Part shown: positions 36,470 to 46,686 of the stretch, piece by piece | How the letters are laid out: each line of letters opens with the position of its first letter | How positions within the stretch are numbered: the stretch's first letter is position 1 | Origin: Laguncularia racemosa | Lineage: Eukaryota > Streptophyta > Magnoliopsida > Myrtales > Combretaceae | Direction: 5' to 3' | Length of the DNA: 64,000 bases | Assembly: GCA_037954665.1 (NCBI GenBank) | Contig: JBBMOL010000180.1 | Location: 992,001 to 1,056,000, forward strand | Made by a program: the position numbers and the translations under genes | The notes under the pieces: model-generated | The model's database searches: none | What the model was told of the DNA's origin: nothing | Seen by the model: only the letters and a program-made list of their open reading frames with translations

Positions 36470-37594
36470 ACAGAAGATCATTCGACTATGTTGTTGAGAT
36501 GTGTGGACAAAAAAGAGGCAAGTGAACTAATGAAAGAAATACACGAAGGAGTATGTGGCCCTCATATGAACGGACACATGCTTGCTCGAAAAATCATGAG
36601 GATGGATTACTATTGATTGACAATGGAATCAGACTGTATCAAATATGTCAAGCACTATCACTTGTGCCAAGTCTATGCTAACAAAATAAATACTCTACCT
36701 AAAGAACTTCATTCACTATCAACACCATGGCCTTTCTCTATGTGGGGAATCGACATTATTAGGCCAATCACTCTAAAGGCATCCAATGGTCATAGATTTA
36801 TGTTGGTAGCTATCGATTATTTTACTAAGTGGGTTGAAGCCTCATCATACACTAGTGTCACCAAAGGAGTAATAGTCCGATTCATGAAGAGGGACATAAT
36901 AGCTCGATATGGAGTTCCTGAATCAATCATCACCAATAATGGCACCAATCTCAACAATAAGTTGATGACAGAGTTGTGTCAACAATTTAAGACAAATCAT
37001 AGAAACTTAACTCCATACCAACCTCAAATGAATGGGGTAGTAGAAGCAGCCAACAAAAATATCAATAGAATTATTGTGAAAATGACCATCACCTATAAAG
37101 ATTGGCACGAGATGTTACCGTTCGCCCTCATAGCCTACAGAACTTTGATTTGAATGTCTATTGGAGTTACTCCCTATTATCTGGTATATGGTACTAAGGC
37201 AATATTACCAGTCGAGGTCAAAATAATATCCTTTAGGGTTTTATTAGAGACACAGTTGGATGAATTTGATTGGGTAAAGAAAAGGATTGATCAACTAAAC
37301 TTGATCGACGAAAAAAGACTCACAACATTATGCCATGGTCAATGCTACCAACAAAGGATGGCCTGAGCATTCAACAAAAAAATACGGCCTCGACATTTTA
37401 AGGAAGGTGACTTAGTACTAAAAAAAGGGCTCCTGAATGCACAAGATTCAAGAGGCAAGTTCACTCCAAACTATGAGGGTCCATATGTTGTAAAAAAGAC
37501 GTTATCAGGAGGGGCCTTAATATTAGCCTAAATGGATGGTCTAAAGTTAAGGGACCCCATAAATGCGAATGCGGTTAAGTTGTACTATCCTTAG
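36470..37594 (+). pseudogene. Ogre-like integrase (catalytic residue lost)
   Basis: The zinc-binding part is recognisable (HEGVCGPHMNGHMLARKI, then KHYHLCQVYANK). The core starts MWGIDIIRPI. The second catalytic aspartate is asparagine here (IITNNGTNLN instead of ITDNGTN). GVVEAANKNINRI holds the glutamate. After a stop at 37151 the frame goes on with GVTPYYLVYGTKAILPVEV and a C-terminal EGDLVLKK...GPYVVKK region, ending ANAVKLYYP at 37594. It would have catalysed insertion but could not act in this form. Confidence 0.88.
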
Positions 37595-38666
37595 GCAAAA
37601 ATAATAAAATTTTGCTAAAGTTCATAAATGCCAGCAATCATTACAACTTTGTGGTTTCATTTTCATTTCTCTACAAGCCAAGTAGGTGTCCTCGAATGGT
37701 CAATTACCCTGACCAGTCACTATCAAACAAACTCTTATATCATTTTCCTATATTACCCATCGCCTCATCGCACATACAGGGAAATAATAAATAATGAACA
37801 ATGATAAAACTCAATGATTTTTTTTTTTTTTTTTATGATCCCACCTTTCTCAAATAATAGGTCAGGTATGTTCCCAAGATAATACCAAAATCATAAAAAC
37901 TAAACACGCAAGAAGAAATGCATCAATATTTTTTTACTCTAGTCAAGGCAAAGATAAGCAAAGAAGGATTAGATTATTATGAAGGTTTGGTTGTTTGGTT
38001 GTTATCTACGATAATCAAGTAAGCATCTAAAAATTAAGTAATCATTCATCATTTATTCAGGCTCCCAATGATGAGCCACATTTCTATTTAAGTTTGCTAA
38101 TAAGACGCTTCCCATTATCAATTGGTTAGCTCATAGGAGCATTTTTACAATTCCTTCTTAGGGATGCTAGTCCATTAAGATGCCTCCTAATATATTTTCC
38201 AAAAGGATATTTCCCACTATTGGTTAGTTAGCTCACAATAAGGCACTTTCCTAGATATTCTCTCTCAGGGTTGCAAGTCTAATGAGACGCTGCCTATTAT
38301 CAACTAGTTAGCTCATAAGAGCACTCTTTCGATTGCGAGTCAGGTGAGACGCTTCCTATCGTCAATTAGTGAGCTTATAAAAGCACTTTTCTAGATAATT
38401 TTCTCTATTAAGGTTGCTAGTCTAGTAAGACGCTTCTTACTATAGGTTAGTTAGCTTATGAGAGCACTTTTCTAAATTAACTTTTTGTATAAGGCAATTG
38501 TCTTCCTTTTACAACCTAGGATTACTAGCTCGTAGAGTGTTTTCCTCACTCAATCTATTCCCTAGCGGATTTAGATCCAAATGATCAACTAAATATAGTT
38601 TTGTATGTCCTAAACAAAAATGGTGTTTTTGTGGTCTTTGTAGACAAGTTTTTCCAAACTTTACTA
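37595..38666 (+). other. Ogre-like 3' untranslated region
   Basis: About 1.1 kb lies between the end of pol and the purine tract. It has a T run near 37818-37835 and an irregular tandem array at 38070-38480, described separately. No coding frame is supported. Confidence 0.6.
38070..38480 (+). repeat. Tandem array in the 3' UTR of the Ogre-like element
   Basis: At least five imperfect units share a core of GACGCTTCCTATTATCAAT, then TAGTTAGCTCATAAGAGCAC and TTTTCTA. The GACGC-type words start at 38104, 38179, 38286, 38348 and 38429, so unit length varies from about 62 to 107 bp. The linker often contains GGTTGCTAGTCTAGT. Tat elements are known to carry tandem repeats here. Confidence 0.75.
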
Positions 38667-38680
38667 CAAAGAGGGGCAAC
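38667..38680 (+). other. Ogre-like polypurine tract
   Basis: ACAAAGAGGGGCAA(C) directly precedes the 3' LTR. AGAGGGGCAAC is the usual form in Tat elements. Confidence 0.75.
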
Positions 38681-40595
38681 TATAAACACCCCATTTTGCC
38701 CCCATTTTTTTAATAATATATATAAAAAATAAAAAATAAAAAAATGAAAATAAAATATATAATAATAAACAAAATAATAATAATAACCAAATAATAGAAA
38801 ATAATAATAATAAGGATAGAAATAATAATAAAATAAATTTAGGTTTCTAAATTACATTTATAAATCTCAAAATAACAAAAAAAAAAAGCAAAAATATTAG
38901 GTTAATGTATAATTTGTGTGCAATAATAAACAAAGAAATGGGCCAATTCAGCTGGTTCGCATGCTCGCTTGGAATGTATGAGGGAAGGTGTCGGTCACAG
39001 GTTCGAATCTGTGAAGGCACTCCATGCCATTTTTTCTTTCTTTTTCCCCGAGTTGCCACGTGGCAGCATGTAATAAGCCAATCCAAGTTACGTGCACAAC
39101 ACATGATCGTCTTCTCCAGTAGGCTGTCACCACAAAATGGAAGGGAGAAGAAAATAGAGCAAATCTGAGCAAACCTAAATTGATTTTTTTCGAATCTTTT
39201 TGGATTTATCACAAAAACAAACCGGATAAATCACAAAAACAACTCTAATATAAGGGATTTATATTATTTTTTGAAGATAAAAACAAATTCCCATCATAGT
39301 TTAGATTTGTGTTCATCCGCATCCAGCCCTCGACATCTATAAATAAAGGTCGATTTCAAGAGGTCGAAGGAGGAAGGAAAAAGAGGGGAAATTGGAGAGT
39401 AAAAAAAAAAAAGAAAAAAGAGAGAGAGAGGAGAAGATAAAAAAAAAAACACTCACCGCAACCCCTACGACGGTCGTCCCTAGCCGTCGTCAATGCCAAA
39501 AACCATCTAAACATAGTTGATTTCCATGTCGGCCCACACCCAGGAGGCATCTTGAATCTTCACCTCGTGTCATTGTTCATCGAAAAGCTAACAATGAGGA
39601 GCTGTTAACTGCTATGATTCGACCCGAATCAACCCGACCGGATCCGACCCGACCTAAACTGTGTCAACCTGCGTCCAGGTTAGTAGGTTTCATCATTATA
39701 TTATTATTATTATTATTATTATTAATTGATGATAATATTAGTAAATAAAATAAATAAATAAAAATAATAAAAAATAACAAAAATGATAAAGACATGTTTT
39801 AGGAATTTGTTTTCTTTTGTTATTAATAAGATTAGGTTTAGAATTTCTCTTTTGTGTTTCTTTTAAAATTTTTTAATTTAGGGTGTGAGTTTTTCTTTTA
39901 AAAAAACGCATATATATATGTATATAATGTTTTATTACCTAGAAAAATGATTTTTATGAAATAAAATTTTAATTTATGTTTTCAAAACTAGAGAGTTTTA
40001 GTTCTGTTTTTCAAAATTGAGAAATAAAGTTTAGGTTTAGAATTTTTCCTCAAAAAAATAAAATGATAATAAACGTAAACTTGACATATTTTCATAATTA
40101 AAATTAATCAATTCATTAAAATTTTATAAAAAGCGAACTATGACCTATTTGATCCTAAATAGTGAGTATGTAGATACCTTTATGGGGTAACTCTAAAATA
40201 ATAAAAATATATATATTTTCAAATTATCATTAGTATCATTTTTTTATGTTTTCTTTCATGCTAAAAAAAAGAAGATATCATAACATAAATATATTGTTTA
40301 GAAGGATAATGTGATAACTTTAGGGTTTTAATAGGACTGCCCCGAGTCAAGAATCTTTGGCTTTTCTTTTTTTTTTTAAAAAAAAAAAAAAGATTTCGTC
40401 GACTAGTGTTTATATTAGAATTAATTCGTTTAATTAATTCTAATTTAGTAATTTTTCTCAACTCTAGTTGGATAGCAACTCCAAATAAATAATGAAAATT
40501 CCTAGTTCAAGTTTAGGATTTATATTGGATGAGCATAGGATCTAATATGAATCGAATTAAGGAAATAATATAAAATTTTTTAATTAGACTTGACA
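38681..40595 (+). repeat. Ogre-like 3' LTR
   Basis: The LTR starts TATAAACACCCC (the TG terminus has become TA) and ends TGACA. It aligns with 24827-26685 over its full length. Differences are mostly small indels in A/T runs and transitions. Confidence 0.92.
38938..39022 (+). promoter_or_regulatory. tRNA/SINE-like segment in the 3' LTR
   Basis: CACAGGTTCGAATCTGTG (38996-39013) forms a perfect 5-bp T-arm with a canonical B box. The A-box match upstream (CAATTCAGCTGG) is weaker than in the 5' LTR. A TTGGAATG core lies between the two. Confidence 0.55.
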
Positions 40596-40600
40596 CCCAC
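40596..40600. other. Ogre-like element target-site duplication, right (CCCAC)
   Basis: This is the second copy of CCCAC after the LTR end TGACA. Confidence 0.85.
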
Positions 40601-41210
40601 ACCTGAAGAAGTATTGCCACCCCTCCCATTTCATGAGCTGACAAAGTAGATGTAACACAGAGTTGGGGATACAACTAAGCTAAACATGTGAACCCTCAAT
40701 TGTATGTGCCTGTTATATCAAAGTGTTCCAACAATGGCAAAAATGTGTTGTATACAAGAGCGATCAATTTATTAGCGAAGATAAATCCTCCCAAAAATTG
40801 CAAGAGGTACGCATGCGTATAACATGCAACTTGCTCAACATCTACATGTTGTACCAAGACCCAATACATATCTCGAAGCCACATCAAACTAATGCAGCCT
40901 CCTATACTGTCTGACCTTAGTTTCGCCCCAATCAATCTCTAACACATGGTGATCTAATCGAGCGAACTACTCCTTGTCATTGCTTAACAATCGATTGGGA
41001 GACCTAGTTGAACCTCAACATCTTGTAGAGTAATGATAAACTTCCTAGTAGGCATATGAAACATATGAGTCTCTATCCTCCACCTATTAACTCGGGTAGA
41101 GATCATATGCCAATTCAGTTGTATAAAAGGCAAGCGGCCCACCTCTAAGAAGCCCATCAACTGTAGATATGGCTCCATCCACGGATCTACTGGAATCACA
41201 TTCATAGCGT
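40601..41210 (-). pseudogene. MULE A plant mobile domain, N-terminal part
   Basis: Boxes run in minus-strand order. FLEVGRLPFIQLNWHMI, then ETHMFHMPTRKFIITLQDV and EVQLGLPIDC (41205-40984), are the hallmark start of the PMD. After a frame change, LLQFLGGFIFANK and PLLEHFD lie in 40935-40696. The domain then runs into the Ogre target site and continues at 24821. PMDs occur both in host proteins and in plant MULEs; a role in transposition is unproven. Confidence 0.8.
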
Positions 41211-41379
41211 GCTAAAGTGATATCTTTTATGCCTAAGTTTCCCCTTTTTCCGTGCAAGTTTTCCTCTTGGAATTGCCTATGAGAAGGAAGTGGGCCCTAT
41301 ATGCTAGTTCTTGATAGGTCCACTTGTACCGATCCAAAATAGTTAACAACATATTGAGTTTAATGAAAGTAGCTACTAC

Positions 41380-44300
41380 ATATACATGCGAGCATGGGAT
41401 CCAATATATTTGCCATTTCTAACAAGTACATGTGCAGTAAGTGAAGTCAACTGTATGTGTTCGCCCTCCTCCCTTCAACCTGTTTGCTACACAACAGCTA
41501 TTAGTTAGCACCTTGAAAATTCTTTCCTACCTATTGTAATCAATGACCCTCATTTTGGTGGCATATTTGGTGAAGACTCTATTCTTCGCTAAATTCTTAA
41601 GCACCTTTGAATGCTTGTTGACAAAATAGCTTACACAATTGTAAAAAGTCTTCTTAATTAAAGTAGCCATCAATAACTTCCACCATCAATAACTTCTAAG
41701 CTCCTTTCAACACAAAATTACAAGTTTTGACGATGTTCAATATCATGTACCTAAAGCAATAGCAACCATCAAGGGCTAACATCCACTTCTCTATTGACAC
41801 ATCTTCAAACCATGATGAGGTATTAGGCTTGATTGTCTTCACTTGCTCCATATAATAGTTTATTTTTCGAACTTGTGCCTGCATCTTTACGCAAGTGACC
41901 AATTTCTTACATTGTATATTTTTGTAAATCTAGTTGAAGTTGCTCTTAATGTATCGTATACTAAACCTCCATACTTCAAAGGGAGGTTGCCATCAATTGG
42001 AGTGCTCATCAAGTGCTAACTTGATGCTGGGGTATCTATCTAAAATGAGATAAATGGTTTTACGACCTTCATGATCACTAGTGACATGTTCCTTCAATTT
42101 TCTTAAAAACTAACCCCGTTTTTCTGCTGACTCATCATCTATGAAGGCAAATACCAATGGAAGTATGTGGTTGTTGCCATCAATGCCATAAGTAATTTGC
42201 AACTTGTAAGTGCACTTGCCATACAGAACAGTGCCATCAATAGTGACAACGGGTTTGAGGAATCTCCACACTGCAACACAAGGCTTGACTGTCTAGAAAA
42301 CCTACTTAAGTATGGACACCTCGGGGTATTCAATCTTTTCCACCTTAATTAACTTGTGTTCCAAGATTAATGATTTTGATTGCATTTAGTAGCTCAAGGA
42401 GCTCATTATAAGATTTTTCCCCATTCTCATACACATGCTCAATTGCCCTTTTCTTGCCCTCCCACACCCATCTCCTAATTATCCTATAGCTAAATTCCTA
42501 TTCAACAACAAAAGCAAGCTCGATAACCTTCATATTAGGATTAGCCTTAACAAGATTAACAAACTGGCTTATAAGAAGATTGCAATCTAACTATGAGTGA
42601 TCTTGACTTATCATTAGGTTAATACATGTGTGTGGTCTGTCAAATTTGGTAACTAGAAACAATCCCTCTAACTTCTTCTTATAAGCCCGAAGCCTCCACT
42701 TACAACTGTCTTCTCTTTTTTTAACAATAAATCGACTAAAGCGACTTATTAAATTCGTCAATAGTGAATTACAATGGTTCTTCACGTAATATGCCTTAAT
42801 GGCTTGAATGGAGATGTTAACAGACCAAGTTTAGGATAAGCCAATTGAAACTCGCACTTAACCTAGTAAGGAAGGAAAGTATCAGAACCTGACTCGACTA
42901 GATATGGGATTTTTACAACAAACCCGAACCCACCCCGCCTAGAAAAACCAATACCTAAACCTAACCTGACCCAACCCGAAAACAAATTATTATTTTTTTA
43001 ATTACTTCATAGCGTCACGAGACCTGTACCTGCACTGTACTTGTGAACTGTGTGACCTACACCTGCTTAGCTAGTGGCTACCTCTATGGTTCTACTCTAC
43101 GCCTCTACCTGGATTGGAGATGACGAATTGATGAGATGTTGTTGTTGATAATAATAGATATAGTTGACAATTGACTTCTTTTCTTGTTAATATAATATGT
43201 ATAAGTATACGCAATATGTTATTGTAAGTTTGTTGCGTTTTGTAATTATAATTATTAATTAGTTGTCTCCTTTTTTTTTTTTCATTTACCTTTTAAAAAC
43301 GAAGAATCAAGCTTCCAAGTCCAGCAATTTGGGTTTGGGTTAGCCTCGACGAGAAAAATTGAAAAAAAAAATACTAAAATCAAACATACAAATTATAAAT
43401 TATAATTTTAATTTATTATTAAAAAAACCGGTCGGGTCGAGTTTCCCATTAGGTTTTTCCTAAATCTCATAACCTGACCCTATATCTTATCGTGTTTCTT
43501 TCCATATGTTAAAACCTAACCTTAAACCCTATAAGGTTTATTCCTATAAGGTTTTTATCAGGTCAGTCAGGTAAATACCTTATTACGACCCACCTCGGTT
43601 ACATACCTAGGCTTGAATAACATCTGCCTTTGTAATGAATTTTATGCACTTATTGAATTCATTACTATTGCTCAAGTTATTACACATCGCATTATGTTTT
43701 TGCTCGAAAGAGATGTAACCATCATCACCACTAGCATTTTAAAAGGGAGTAGGATCTCTAACTATCATATAAGGTGGTTTAGCTTGCCCTGACTGATATA
43801 TTGATTATGTGGAGTGCCTTGGTGCGATTAAACAATCCCCTTTAGCTATATCATCTCCTTCAATTACATTTTTCTCCTCTTCCTCTTCAAAACTTTCCTT
43901 GTAATTAGAATTTTCCTCCTTAACACCCATTCCCATTTTAATGTCCATTATAATTTTTGCCCCCACATGCACCATGTAGAGATCATGTGTGACTAGTCAT
44001 TGCAACACTGGAGTAACTACTCTATCTACTTTACCCTTATCATTGAATGGTGCCTCTTCCATAGGGGTTAGATCATATGCTTCAAACACTAACGACTCAA
44101 TCATCATCTCTTCCTTATTTAGTGGAGAATGCATTTGCCTATTTTCTTGGCATGTTAGTTATTTAGAGGAACCCCTCAAGTCTTTAAGAATCCTAACATG
44201 CAACTGTTGTATGTTATACTCTCTAAAGAATTTAGCCATTTCAATTAGATTTCCCACATTAGCATTGCCTCTAATTGTCATCAATGCGTAAGATGTATTA

Positions 44301-44422
44301 CTTCCATGGAAAATATGATGCTTATGAATTATCTCAATCCTTACCTCCATTGGATTAACTTCAATACTCCGACATATTCTATATAAGAATTTGGTATAAT
44401 TCACATTCTTCTTCATTTTCAT
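41380..44422 (-). pseudogene. MULE A transposase (N-terminal, MuDR, DDE and SWIM domains), interrupted by hAT
   Basis: The N-terminal domain lies at 44422-44159 (YTKFLYRICRSIEV...). The MuDR domain is split: KADVIQA on the right of the hAT and AIKAYYVKNHCNSLL on the left (42808-42590), continuing CKWRLRAYKKK and PHTCINL. The DDE core near 42290-42130 reads VTIDGTVLYGKCTYKLQITYG, then GNNHILPLVFAFIDDES. The 41902-41696 segment has WMLALDGCYCFRYMILNIV and NFVLKGA. A SWIM finger near 41455-41385 keeps YCTCTC and IPCSHA. The enzyme would cut and join element ends. Frameshifts and stops show it is inactive. Confidence 0.82.
42809..43609. mobile_element. 801-bp hAT-like non-autonomous element in MULE A
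   Basis: GGCTTGAA is duplicated at 42801-42808 and 43610-43617. The left end TGGAGATGTTAACAGAC and the inverted right end TAGGTATGTAACCGAGG are both degraded forms of the common hAT terminus TAGGGRTGTTAACGGG. The interior contains many CCCGACC and GGGTCGGG-type words near both ends and no transposase. Removing it with one target copy restores the MuDR frame of the host (VIQA followed by IKAYYV). This is strong proof of both the element and its ends. Confidence 0.88.
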
Positions 44423-44589
44423 TTTCTTAATTGCATTCTTATCATATTTTGTTTCCTAATTGCGACTTACAATATTTCCAAATGCATATATAAAAAATTT
44501 CACATAGTCACCCATTGTTATCCTATTTGTAATATAAATAAATAATCAACTAATTTACAATAATAGTTAATATTGATTGTTTAACCTTC

Positions 44590-44623
44590 ACAATGCACAA
44601 CAATGTTCATCTTCTTCCCATGT

Positions 44624-44663
<40 letters not shown>

Positions 44664-45850
44664 ATTTTTCAAAAAATTTCTTGCAAAAACATTTGCAAGT
44701 TTACATAAGAACAAAAGAAAAATTAATATATAAAAAACTTTTTAATAAATTCAAAAATTTTTAATTTTATATTACAAATAATAAAAATTTTCATAATTTT
44801 GTTGAAAAATAAAAAAATTGAAATTTGAAAATTTTCAAAATATTTAATTCATAATTAAATTTATTTTCATTAAAAATAAATTAATATTAACATTTTCATG
44901 AACAGATTTTTTTAAATTAATTTTTTTAAGATTATTTAATTACAAATACTTTTTATAAAAATTTAACCAATAAAAAAATTTACATTTCAAATTAATACAA
45001 AACTTTTAGTGAACATAATGTTCGTCTTCTTCACATGGGAACAAAAAATGAATTTGTTTTTTTAATTTTCTTAAGAAAAACTTTAAAGTTTACATAAGAA
45101 TAAAGGGGAAAATATTTTATTGAAAAATTGGTAATAAATTCAAAAATTTTAAATATTAATTTGAAAATAATAAAAATTTAATTAATTTTAAAAAATGAAA
45201 AAATTAATATTGAATTTTTTTTTAAATATTAAGTTTATATTTAATTTTTTTTAATAAAATAAAATAAAATTTATATTTTTATTTAACATATATTCCTTTA
45301 CTTTAAATTTTTTTAAATTAATTAATTACAAATTTTTTATAAAAATTTAAAGTAAAAACAAAATTTTAAATTTAAAAAACAATTTAGCATTTACTTCATA
45401 AATATCTTCGTACAATACCCATTTTTAGTTAACATAATGTTCATCTCCTTCCCATGTGAACAAAAGGAAAAAAAATTTCTTCAATTTTTTATATTAATTT
45501 TTTTAAAAAAATCAAATTTCACATAAGAAGAATACAACAAGTAATTTGTTACAAAATGTTTAATAAATTTAATTTTTTAATATTAATTCAAATATAATAA
45601 AAAATTCCTAATTTGGTTAAAAATTAAAAAAATAAAATTTATAGTTTTTTTCAATATTCATTTTAAATTTAAAAATATTTTATTAACAATAAATTAAATT
45701 TACATTTTCTCATAAAATAGATTTTTTAATTTAATTATTTTACAAATTATTAAATTGAAAATATTTTTTAATTTTATAGTATAAATAAAATTTTAAATTT
45801 AACAAAAATATATATATAATGTTTACTTCAAAAATATCTTTATATAACAC
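44590..45850. repeat. Three tandem copies of a ~417-bp AT-rich unit in MULE A
   Basis: Each unit starts with a word like AACATAATGTTCATCTTCTTCC followed by CATGTGAACAAAA (ATGTTC at 44603, 45018 and 45437). The rest is AT-rich with TTTAATAAATTCAAAAATTTT. Periods are 415 and 419 bp. A fourth partial start lies near 45840. The first unit also holds an (AT)n run at 44629-44660. The array lies between the transposase start and the right terminus. Confidence 0.7.
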
Positions 45851-46612
45851 CCATTTTGTATACTCCTTTGCATAAATATTAAACAGAAAAAACTAATACA
45901 TTACAAACTAATTGTGAATATCGATATTTAAAGAAAAACTTGATAAAAACTATCACAACATTAATATTCTATGGTTTTCTAAAAAAATAAAATTAACATG
46001 AAATTTTTAGTTATACAATATCCATATTCTATTGTGTGCAACTATTCACATAGTAGCAGAAAAAATAACTACCTCATGTTACATGCTACAAAATTCATAT
46101 AAATCATGTTTAACACATTACAAATTAATAATAAGTACCAATATTTTTGAAAAAACAAAACACTAAGAACAATTATGGTTAAGGTTTTTTGGAATGATGA
46201 AAACCAACATAATAAGGAAAAAACTTCAATTATTGATGAAAATACATACCAAAATATGGCTTATTCGAGATTTTTTGTTGAAGAAATGAGAAGATCTTAG
46301 CGATTTTGGTGAACTTAGTTGATGATCCTTATAGATTCACAAGTTTTTCTTCTTCAAGCTTGCATAAGGGAGTAAGGGGGTTTGCTTATGTGTGAACAAA
46401 GATGTTGTATGAGTTTATGTTCTGGGTTTGTGTTATAGTAGAAGTGTAGTACTATAGTTAAGGGGAAAAAAAATACTATTTCTTAGGATCTGAAGTATAG
46501 GTATGCAAGCTTTTGTAGGTATACAGATAAAATTATTAGTGCAGTAGGTGTCCTTTTGTGTGCATTTGATGAAATTATTAGATGGTGGGGGTGGGTTTAT
46601 AGAAATAATTGC
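45851..46612. other. MULE A right subterminal region
   Basis: Noncoding DNA. On the minus strand, CACATAAGC and CTTATGCAAGC words near 46360-46400 could belong to a 5' leader of the transposase. No promoter can be pinned down. Confidence 0.4.
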
Positions 46613-46686
46613 TTGAAGGCATACATGCAATCCGCGCCTTCAGTTGGGCCAATTTTGGCTCAATTAAAGGCACATTCTAAGTCTGT
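46613..46686 (-). repeat. MULE A right terminal inverted repeat
   Basis: This is the partner of 22373-22446. The right copy is more GC-rich than the left (for example AGGCGCGGATTGC against AGACACATTC), so the left copy appears to have lost C to deamination. Confidence 0.75.

Larger units (their letters stand above)
24827..40595 (+). mobile_element. Tat/Ogre-like Ty3-Gypsy retrotransposon inserted in MULE A
   Basis: The element is 15,769 bp with LTRs of 1,859 and 1,915 bp, TSD CCCAC, a primer site next to the left LTR and a purine tract next to the right one. Order is an extra ORF1, gag, protease, RT, RNase H, a second (archaeal-type) RNase H and integrase. That second RNase H defines the Tat lineage. 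The ORF before gag and the large size point to Ogre-like members. A solo LTR of a related family sits inside (33587-35515). All frames carry stops. LTRs have diverged by many substitutions and indels, so the insertion is not recent. Confidence 0.93.
22373..46686 (-). mobile_element. MULE A: Mutator-like element with PMD, split by Ogre and hAT insertions
   Basis: The element is framed by inverted repeats (22373-22446 and 46613-46686). Coding order on the minus strand is an N-terminal domain (44422-44159), MuDR domain, DDE transposase, SWIM finger, then plant mobile domain. An Ogre-like retrotransposon (24827-40595) and an 801-bp hAT (42809-43609) are insertions. Without them and their target duplications MULE A is about 7.7 kb. 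The PMD frame continues on both sides of Ogre, and the MuDR frame on both sides of the hAT, which proves that one element spans the interval. The 9-bp target duplication was not found, so the outer ends may be up to about 40 bp further out. Confidence 0.8.

Noticed and set aside
22393..46680. Apparent direct repeat ending ACACATTCTAA at 22393-22430 and 46645-46680
   Set aside because: The same segments pair better as inverted repeats, with transitions only. The direct match follows from partial self-complementarity of the TIR.
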